A model generated the notes under the pieces. It saw nothing but the letters and a program-made list of their open reading frames with translations, made no database searches and had not been told where the DNA came from. A stretch of DNA of 6,637 nucleotides from Clostridia bacterium (GTDB taxonomy: Bacteria > Bacillota_A > Clostridia > Oscillospirales > Acutalibacteraceae): positions 1 through 6,637 of the forward strand of contig JAILQN010000328.1 of the NCBI GenBank assembly GCA_024699005.1, in the 5' to 3' direction. Both the position numbers and the translations under genes were made by a program. Below are positions 1 to 6,637 of this stretch, in pieces; the first letter of the stretch is position 1; each line of letters begins with the position of its first letter.

Positions 1-11
1 GAAATCAGTCC

Positions 12-140
12 GATTTCGGTCATGCGGCGTGTTGGTCCTGTACGACGGAGCGCTGTGAACCATGTCAGGCGGGGAACCGAGCAGCATTAAGCGGTCTGCC
101 CGTGCGATACAGTAAGCCTGCATGCCGTGTGACCGAAATC
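12..140 (+). ncRNA. ffs: Small signal recognition particle RNA (4.5S-type)
   Basis: This is the RNA scaffold of the bacterial SRP. It binds Ffh and guides ribosomes making membrane proteins to FtsY. The helix 8 core is directly visible: GTCAGG at 64-69, CGG at 70-72, a GGAA tetraloop at 73-76, CCG at 77-79 and AGCAG at 80-84. These are the conserved Ffh-binding symmetric and asymmetric internal loops around the tetraloop stem. CGCT (51-54) pairs with AGCG (90-93) below it. The ends close by a 20-bp helix, 12-31 with 121-140, with only G-U wobbles as exceptions. At about 129 nt it fits the small class without an Alu domain. The terminator sits immediately after the closing helix, leaving no room for a longer helix 5, which argues against the large Bacillus-type RNA. 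The exact 5' end is uncertain and the promoter must lie left of the window. Ffh and FtsY are not in the window. Confidence 0.93.
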
Positions 141-158
141 AGAGTGGTTTCTTTTTTT
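135..158 (+). terminator. Intrinsic terminator of the SRP RNA
   Basis: GAAATC (135-140), loop AGAGT (141-145) and GGTTTC (146-151) form a 6-bp hairpin with one G-U pair. A run of seven T (152-158) follows directly. The left arm is also the 3' end of the SRP RNA closing helix, so the terminator hairpin and the outermost six base pairs of the mature RNA are mutually exclusive. The hairpin is short and A/T-rich, so termination may be incomplete. Confidence 0.7.
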
Positions 159-180
159 ATCAGAGTTCATAATTAATAAT
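152..180 (+). promoter_or_regulatory. Possible weak promoter for the delta-prime operon
   Basis: AATAAT at 175-180 matches five of six positions of the sigma-A -10 box. Seventeen bases upstream there is only the terminator T-run (152-157), a poor -35 match. Initiation would fall near 187, giving a leader of roughly 20 nt. The alternative is read-through from the SRP RNA terminator. The call rests only on the -10-like box and AT-richness. Confidence 0.3.
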
Positions 181-209
181 CTCAAAGCACAACAGACAAC
201 ACAAAACAC

Positions 210-1112
210 ATGCTGTACGACATCTCCAGATTGCCGCTCCCGGAGGATGCGGGGCAGAACCTTGCCCGTCAGATAAACTCGGGCAGGCTTTCGCATGCGG
301 TGATGTTCACGGGCGGGCAGGAAAAGGACCGCCGGGCAAGCGCGCTCTGGCTGTGCCAGGCTCTTTTCTGCAAAAATGAGAAAAAGCGCCCCTGCGGCAA
401 ATGCGAAGCATGCCGCAGGATCAAAGCAGGTTCTTACCCGGACGTCCGACTCGTTCCAAGGGACGATAAGAAGAAGGAAGCCGTATATAACGTGGACGTG
501 CTGCGCTCTGAGCTTGTCGCAAAGAGCAATCAGAAGCCTCTTTCCGAACCGTATCAGATCTTTCTGCTGTACGAGATGTCCGGCATAGGCGAGATCCAGC
601 AGGATACACTTTTAAAGGTCCTGGAGGATCCTTCGCCCGTATCAAAGATCGTCATGACAGCGCGCAGTCCATCCGACTTCCGCGAAACGATACGATCACG
701 CGTCACGGTATTCAGCGCTGGCGCTGCGGAAAACAGGACGAGCGACAAGACCCTTCAGAAATACGACGATACTGCCTGCGATATCCTTGCCGCGATAGTG
801 TCTAAAAACGAATATAACATCCTTATAGCGCTGGGCAAAATAGGCGACAGACGGCAGAACGAGGGAGTACTGGAGCGGATGAACGAACTTGTGCGCGACG
901 CTCTCGCCGTGAAAAACGGTTCAAATCCTGTCTATGCTGCCCCGGACGCGCGCTCCGGCAAAGCTGCCGAAGGGCTCGCAAAAAAGCTCAAAGCGGAGGA
1001 ACTTTTTGATATCAGCGCCGTGATAAACGACGGTCTGCGCTATACCGACGGCTCTATGAATCAGAATCTGTTTCTGACACTGATGACCGTAAAATTTTCT
1101 TCGGTTTTTTAA
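210..1112 (+). CDS. holB: DNA polymerase III subunit delta-prime
   Basis: Clamp-loader subunit that helps the gamma/tau-delta complex open and load the beta sliding clamp at the replication fork. The 300-residue product has the delta-prime layout. A degenerate, non-functional Walker A region lies near residues 34-45 (TGGQEKD, no GK[TS]). A zinc module has Cys54, Cys62, Cys65 and Cys68. The conserved stretch QQDTLLKVLEDP lies at 130-141. The SRC motif appears as SRV at 163-165. The missing P-loop lysine separates it from DnaX, whose ATPase site is intact. Arg164, the arginine finger that acts on a neighbouring subunit, is kept; the following Cys is Val. The C-terminal collar region (about 180-300) is divergent, as usual in this family. 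The start is the only reasonable ATG: an in-frame TAA lies at 177-179. No Shine-Dalgarno precedes it, only an A/C-rich leader. The stop is 10 nt before ricT, and its last two bases begin the ricT ribosome binding site, so the genes are co-transcribed. Confidence 0.9.
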   Translation: MLYDISRLPLPEDAGQNLARQINSGRLSHAVMFTGGQEKDRRASALWLCQALFCKNEKKRPCGKCEACRRIKAGSYPDVRLVPRDDKKKEAVYNVDVLRSELVAKSNQKPLSEPYQIFLLYEMSGIGEIQQDTLLKVLEDPSPVSKIVMTARSPSDFRETIRSRVTVFSAGAAENRTSDKTLQKYDDTACDILAAIVSKNEYNILIALGKIGDRRQNEGVLERMNELVRDALAVKNGSNPVYAAPDARSGKAAEGLAKKLKAEELFDISAVINDGLRYTDGSMNQNLFLTLMTVKFSSVF

Positions 1113-1122
1113 AGAGGATACA

Positions 1123-2007
1123 ATGATAGAAGTTATTGGAGTAAGAATTAAACCCGATTCAAAGACTCTGTTCTACCGCACGGACGGCGTGACCTTCCGG
1201 CGCGGTCAGTTCGTGGTGGTGGACACCCAGCGCGGAGTGGAGTGCGGTTTTGTTTACTCGCCCAACCACGAGATGCACGAGGAGCTGTTTGCTTCAGCGC
1301 CGCCCGGTCCCATAAAGTATATGGCAAGCCCCAAGGATATCGACAGATACTATAAGCTGCTGGACGCGGAAAAAACAGCCGGAGAGATATTCAAGAAACG
1401 GGTCGTTGCCTACGCGCTCGACATGAAGCTTGTCGGAGTCGATTACCTGTTTGACGGCAGCAAGATCCTTTTTTATTACACCGCCCCCTCAAGGGTGGAT
1501 TTCCGCGCACTTGTGCGCGAGCTTGCCGGCGTGTTCCGTTCCAGGATAGAGCTCCGGCAGATCGGAGTAAGGGACGAAACACGGCTGCTCGGGGGCTTAG
1601 GCGTATGCGGAAGGCCGTTCTGCTGCAAGCAGTTTCTCAACAGCTTCCAGCCGGTCACGATCAAAATGACCAAGGAACAGGGCCTGTCGCTGAACAACTC
1701 AAAAATAAGCGGCGCATGCGGAAGGCTTATGTGCTGTCTGAAATACGAGCAGGAGACATACGAGCAGCTGTTGAAAAACTCACCCAAAGTCGGAGCGCTG
1801 GTAAACACTCCGGAGGGCAAAGGCGAAGTCACGTCGGTCAATCTGCTCACCGGCAAGCTGACTGTCAAACTGGAGAAAAATCCGGACTCCCCTCCGCAGA
1901 TATTCGACAAAGCCGACGTCAAACTCCTTAAAGACGCGAAGATCACCGTCAGCCGGGAGGAACTCGAACAAATGAAGGAACTTGAAGACAGTGAGGAGAC
2001 ATCATGA
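1123..2007 (+). CDS. ricT: RicT/YaaT, PSP1-domain regulator of RNase Y
   Basis: In Bacillus subtilis RicT forms a complex with RicA and RicF that carries [4Fe-4S] clusters and directs RNase Y to process particular operon mRNAs. It affects competence, sporulation and biofilm formation. This 294-residue protein has a beta-rich N-terminal part (about 1-60), a PSP1 core (about 65-150), then two matching cysteine clusters: VCGRPFCC (Cys162, Cys167, Cys168) and ACGRLMCC (Cys199, Cys204, Cys205). These are the family's cluster ligands and all six are present. A KOW-like beta segment (about 221-268) and an acidic tail close the protein. The start is backed by AAAGAGGA (1111-1118) at normal spacing. 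The holB-ricT order is the conserved Firmicute arrangement. The 3' end overlaps the next start codon by 4 nt (ATGA), suggesting translational coupling. The family call is secure. The RNase Y role is inferred from Bacillus, since RicA and RicF are not in the window. Confidence 0.93.
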   Translation: MIEVIGVRIKPDSKTLFYRTDGVTFRRGQFVVVDTQRGVECGFVYSPNHEMHEELFASAPPGPIKYMASPKDIDRYYKLLDAEKTAGEIFKKRVVAYALDMKLVGVDYLFDGSKILFYYTAPSRVDFRALVRELAGVFRSRIELRQIGVRDETRLLGGLGVCGRPFCCKQFLNSFQPVTIKMTKEQGLSLNNSKISGACGRLMCCLKYEQETYEQLLKNSPKVGALVNTPEGKGEVTSVNLLTGKLTVKLEKNPDSPPQIFDKADVKLLKDAKITVSREELEQMKELEDSEETS

Positions 2008-2549
2008 ACGATTATATCAAGCAGATATCGGACAGGATCCGTGAACTTCGCGACATACTCGATCTTACAGCCGAAGATGTCGCGCTTAAACTCAGAATAG
2101 ACACAAATGAGTATCTCGCGTATGAAAACGGCGAAAAAGACATACCGATAAGCATGCTCTATGAGGTAGCGGCGTACTTCAAGGTAGATCCGACGGTCCT
2201 TATGACCGGAGACGTGCCAAGAATGGACGATTACACCGTTGTGCGCGGAGGCAACGGCATCAAGGTGGAGCGTTACCCCGGTTACTCATTCTCCGCGCTT
2301 GCCTTCAACTACAAACACCGCATAATGGACCCGATGATCGTCACACTCTCCCAGTCCGAGACCGCGGAGCTTGTCAAGCATTCCGGTCAGGAGTTCAACT
2401 ATGTTATCGAGGGCTCGATCGTGGTTACGGTAGGCAGCAGGGAATTCAGGCTCGACGCGGGTGACAGCATCTATTTCTGCCCGGAGAAACCTCACGGTCA
2501 GCGCGCAGTTACCGAAACGGCAAAATTCCTGACCGTTATCGCGGAGTAA
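2004..2549 (+). CDS. XRE-family HTH protein with C-terminal cupin domain
   Basis: Small one-component regulator of 181 residues. Residues about 5-67 form a lambda-repressor-like (XRE/HTH_3) domain: RIRELRDILDLTAEDVA, then the recognition region IDTNEYLAYENGEKDIPISML. Residues about 108-180 form a cupin_2 barrel. Cupin motif 1 is HSGQEFNYVIEG (His126, Gln129, Glu130, Glu136) and motif 2 is DAGDSIYFCPEKPHG (Gly153, His164). Related proteins usually read HxGEE, so one usual acidic metal ligand is Gln here; His126, Glu130 and His164 remain. In this class the cupin is thought to sense a small ligand and the HTH to bind DNA. It overlaps ricT by 4 nt, so it is probably translated by coupling; a GAGGAG sequence also lies within the ricT end (1992-1997). 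The acyl-CoA ligase begins 12 nt downstream. The likely job is control of that enzyme or its pathway, but the ligand and operator are unknown. Confidence 0.88.
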   Translation: MNDYIKQISDRIRELRDILDLTAEDVALKLRIDTNEYLAYENGEKDIPISMLYEVAAYFKVDPTVLMTGDVPRMDDYTVVRGGNGIKVERYPGYSFSALAFNYKHRIMDPMIVTLSQSETAELVKHSGQEFNYVIEGSIVVTVGSREFRLDAGDSIYFCPEKPHGQRAVTETAKFLTVIAE

Positions 2550-2561
2550 GGGGGCAGATCC

Positions 2562-4238
2562 ATGCTTGAAAGATTCGTAAACAGAATAGATTTTGACAGC
2601 TATGAGGATTTCTGTCAGAACTTTAAGATACTGGTCCCCGATAACTTCAACTTCGGTTTCGATGTGGTCGATGAATTCGCCGCCGAAGATCCGGACAGAG
2701 AGGCTCTTATCTGGTGTGACGACGACGGCAACGAACGCCATTTCACGTTCGGCGATGTCAAAGAGCAGTCCAACCGTGCGGCCAATATGTTCAAAACCCT
2801 CGGCATAAACAAAGGCGACAAGGTCCTTATCATGCTGCGCCAGCGTCCGGAGGTCTGGTTTGTCATGGTGGGCCTGCACAAGCTCGGCGCGGTGGTCATC
2901 CCCGCGACATTCCAGCTCATGGCGCACGATATCGTATACCGCTGCAACGCCGCGGACGTCAGAATGATCTGCTGTGCGGATGACGATCAGATCATCGGTC
3001 ACGTCAATACTGCCCGTCCCGACTGCAAAACCCTGCAGTACGTCTCCGTTCTCGGTGAGGCGCCGGAGGGCTGGCGCAGTCTTTCCGCCGATCTGGCGGC
3101 TGCCTCGCCCGTATTTGAAAGACCGACCGGAGAGGACGCGACTCACAACTCCGACCCGATGCTGATATATTTCTCCTCCGGCACAAGCGGAGAGCCGAAG
3201 ATGATCCTGCACGACTTCACGCTTCCGCTGGGACATATCGTCACCGCAAAGTACTGGCAGCAGGTCTACGACGGATGCCGCCACCTGACTCAGGCGGACT
3301 CAGGCTGGGCGAAGTTCGCCTGGGGCAAAATATACGGTCAGTGGATCTGCGGCGCGATAATCGTCACTTATGACACTCTTCGTTTCAATCCCAAAAGGAT
3401 GCTCGAGATCATGGAGAAACTGAAACTCAACTCCTTCTGCGGACCGTCCACAATATACCGCTATCTTATCCAGGAGGATCTGACCCGTTACGACTTCTCC
3501 TCCATCAGACACTGCTCCATGGCAGGAGAACCGCTGAATCCCGAGGTATACTACAAATGGCAGAAGTACACCGGCATGGAGATACGCGAGGGCTTCGGCC
3601 AGAGCGAGGGCAGCGTGCTCTTCGCGAATTTCCCCTGGTTTGACGTTCGCCCCGGTTCCACCGGCAAGCCCACACCGATATATGACATAGATATAGTCGA
3701 CGAAAACGGCAGATCCTGCGAGGACGGAATGGTCGGCAATATCGTCATAAAGAACACGGATATCGATCCCCCGACAGGGCTGTTCCGGGAGTATTACAAA
3801 AATCCGGAGGCCATGGCGGAATCCTGGGACGGCGGCACGTATTCCACAGGAGATACTGCCTGGCGCGATTCCGACGGCTATTACTGGTTCGTGGGAAGGA
3901 ACGACGACGTCATCAAATGCTCCGGCTACCGCATCGGCCCATTCGAAGTCGAAAGCGCTCTTATGAGCCATCCGTCCGTTCTGGAATGCGCGGTCACTGC
4001 GGTGCCTGATCCGATGCGCGGTCAGATAGTCAAAGCGACGATCGTCCTGACACGCAGTTACGAACCTTCACCGGAGCTTATAAAAGAGCTGCAAAATCAC
4101 GTAAAACATGAGACCGCTCCTTATAAATACCCCAGGGTCATCGAATTCGTAAGCGAACTGCCAAAAACCACCAGCGGCAAGATCATGCGTGCTGCGATCC
4201 GGCAGGCGGATCTTGAGACATACAATAAAAAGATCTGA
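2562..4238 (+). CDS. AMP-forming acyl-CoA synthetase-like ligase
   Basis: Adenylate-forming (ANL superfamily) enzyme of 558 residues, a typical length for acetyl- or medium-chain acyl-CoA ligases. It should activate a carboxylic acid with ATP to an acyl-AMP and pass it to CoA in the cytoplasm. Visible motifs in order: phosphate loop YFSSGTSGEPK (203-213); EGFGQSEG (343-350, the YGQTE-type motif); YSTGD with Asp431; GRNDDVIKCSGYRIGPFEVE (445-464) with Arg446 at the hinge; and PKTTSGK with catalytic Lys540 (534-540). All catalytic positions look intact. The GFGQSE form resembles medium-chain or aryl-acyl ligases more than Acs, which has a WWQTE-type motif, so acetate is not assured as substrate. 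A purine-rich site (AAGGGGGC, 2548-2555) precedes the ATG. The gene is probably the last of the operon; a weak hairpin plus T-run overlaps its stop. The substrate cannot be named from sequence alone. Confidence 0.9.
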   Translation: MLERFVNRIDFDSYEDFCQNFKILVPDNFNFGFDVVDEFAAEDPDREALIWCDDDGNERHFTFGDVKEQSNRAANMFKTLGINKGDKVLIMLRQRPEVWFVMVGLHKLGAVVIPATFQLMAHDIVYRCNAADVRMICCADDDQIIGHVNTARPDCKTLQYVSVLGEAPEGWRSLSADLAAASPVFERPTGEDATHNSDPMLIYFSSGTSGEPKMILHDFTLPLGHIVTAKYWQQVYDGCRHLTQADSGWAKFAWGKIYGQWICGAIIVTYDTLRFNPKRMLEIMEKLKLNSFCGPSTIYRYLIQEDLTRYDFSSIRHCSMAGEPLNPEVYYKWQKYTGMEIREGFGQSEGSVLFANFPWFDVRPGSTGKPTPIYDIDIVDENGRSCEDGMVGNIVIKNTDIDPPTGLFREYYKNPEAMAESWDGGTYSTGDTAWRDSDGYYWFVGRNDDVIKCSGYRIGPFEVESALMSHPSVLECAVTAVPDPMRGQIVKATIVLTRSYEPSPELIKELQNHVKHETAPYKYPRVIEFVSELPKTTSGKIMRAAIRQADLETYNKKI

Positions 4239-4253
4239 GACAAACTCATTTTT
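4236..4253 (+). terminator. Weak hairpin/T-run after the ligase gene
   Basis: TGAG (4236-4239, including the stop codon) can pair with CTCA (4245-4248) around a five-base loop, followed by TTTTT (4249-4253). Four base pairs make a poor terminator, but nothing better separates the operon from the next promoter at 4270. It may be only a chance structure. Confidence 0.3.
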
Positions 4254-4269
4254 CCGACAAAAAAATCTG

Positions 4270-4298
4270 TTGACAACTCCCGCTTTGTCTGCTAAAAT
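4270..4298 (+). promoter_or_regulatory. Sigma-A promoter of the riboswitch/ATPase unit
   Basis: A perfect -35 box TTGACA (4270-4275) is followed after exactly 17 bases by TAAAAT (4293-4298), a five-of-six -10 box. Predicted initiation is near 4304-4306, about 15 nt before the aptamer P1 helix and about 230 nt before the ATPase start codon. This is by far the strongest promoter in the window. Confidence 0.85.
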
Positions 4299-4319
4299 AA
4301 AAACACAATTAAATAATGT

Positions 4320-4464
4320 TATGAGGGAGTAGTTGGCGCTCCGGCAGTCCGATTGGGTTGTTTTGCGCGTCTGCTGTCAACATCATGGTCGGTGCCTGAC
4401 GCCGGCTTGGCACAGATAAGTACTTGCGGTCCCAGATCGCAATCTACCGTTAACGAGACTCATG
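4320..4464 (+). promoter_or_regulatory. yybP-ykoY manganese riboswitch aptamer
   Basis: The leader matches the yybP-ykoY class, which binds Mn2+ between two conserved loops. The 5' side has ATGAG (4321-4325) followed by GGAGTAG (4326-4332), the class L1 signature. The 3' side has AACGAGA (4452-4458), the L3 counterpart, followed by CTCAT (4459-4463), which closes P1 by pairing with ATGAG; T4320-G4464 can add a wobble pair. Internal helices are visible, for example GTGCC (4392-4396) with GGCAC (4409-4413) and TTGCG (4424-4428) with CGCAA (4438-4442). The class commonly precedes Mn2+-related membrane proteins, including P-type ATPases of lactic acid bacteria, and a P-type ATPase follows here. 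The class rests on the paired L1/L3 signatures, the P1 closure and the downstream gene. I did not fold the interior in full. Confidence 0.9.
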
Positions 4465-4497
4465 TACGGCCTGATTCGCTGTGCATGAGTCTTTTTT
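4457..4497 (+). terminator. Riboswitch-controlled intrinsic terminator
   Basis: Positions 4457-4470 pair with 4478-4491 over 14 consecutive base pairs (two G-U) around a seven-base loop (4471-4477). Six T follow (4492-4497). The left arm contains the 3' strand of aptamer P1 (4459-4463) and the last L3 bases (4457-4458), so the terminator and the closed aptamer cannot coexist. Ligand-stabilised P1 should therefore act as the antiterminator, making this an ON switch. Confidence 0.92.
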
Positions 4498-4534
4498 AGT
4501 ATATAACACTATACAGTGAAAGGAAACTGACGCT

Positions 4535-6637
<2,103 letters not shown>

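Noticed and set aside
1..158. Large Bacillus-type SRP RNA with Alu domain starting left of the window
   Set aside because: The terminator overlaps the end of the closing helix, leaving no 3' strand for a longer helix 5. A small-class RNA explains everything seen, though sequence left of position 1 is not available.
2286..3284. Reverse-strand open frame of 332 codons opposite the XRE-cupin and ligase genes
   Set aside because: It crosses two well-supported + strand genes and has no motif, ribosome binding site or promoter I can see.
3300..3971. Reverse-strand open frame of 223 codons opposite the ligase
   Set aside because: Same reasoning: it mirrors conserved ligase motifs and has no independent support.
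4321..4464. Other leader elements (T-box, Mg2+ M-box, ydaO) considered for the ATPase leader
   Set aside because: There is no T-box sequence, and the L1 GGAGTAG and L3 AACGAGA loops beside P1 fit yybP-ykoY specifically.

Overview
The window reads as ordinary chromosomal DNA from an anaerobic Firmicute, most likely a member of the Clostridia. Three things suggest this: the delta-prime/ricT gene pair (the holB-yaaT order known from Bacillus and many Clostridia), a small SRP RNA beside a clamp-loader gene, and a consensus sigma-A promoter feeding a manganese riboswitch ahead of a P-type ATPase. The taxon is inferred from gene content; nothing in the window fixes genus or species. All supported genes lie on the + strand.

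Left part (1-200): a small bacterial signal recognition particle RNA with an unmistakable helix 8 core and a 20-bp closing helix, ended by a short hairpin and T-run. An AT-rich leader to the next gene follows.

Centre (210-4238): four tightly packed co-directional genes, probably one operon. They are the DNA polymerase III delta-prime subunit; the RNase Y-associated factor RicT with all six iron-sulfur cysteines; a small XRE-type HTH protein fused to a cupin domain; and an acyl-CoA synthetase-like adenylate-forming ligase. Gaps are 10 nt, a 4-nt overlap, and 12 nt. The first two genes are information-processing genes. The last two look like a regulator/enzyme pair handling an unidentified carboxylic acid.

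Right part (4239-6637): a regulated transcription unit. A TTGACA-17-TAAAAT promoter drives a leader that folds as a yybP-ykoY (Mn2+) riboswitch. The 3' strand of its P1 helix is also the 5' arm of a 14-bp intrinsic terminator, so ligand binding should favour read-through. The controlled gene is a P2A-type (SERCA-like) cation ATPase, cut by the window edge after 701 codons and still open. Expected logic: excess cytosolic Mn2+ stabilises the aptamer, the terminator fails to form, and the efflux pump is made.

I see no mobile element, CRISPR array, tRNA, phage or defence genes. The best material for a second look is the riboswitch/terminator overlap with its SERCA-like pump, the competing hairpins around the SRP RNA, the missing Shine-Dalgarno at the delta-prime gene, and the XRE-cupin/ligase pair attached to a housekeeping operon.
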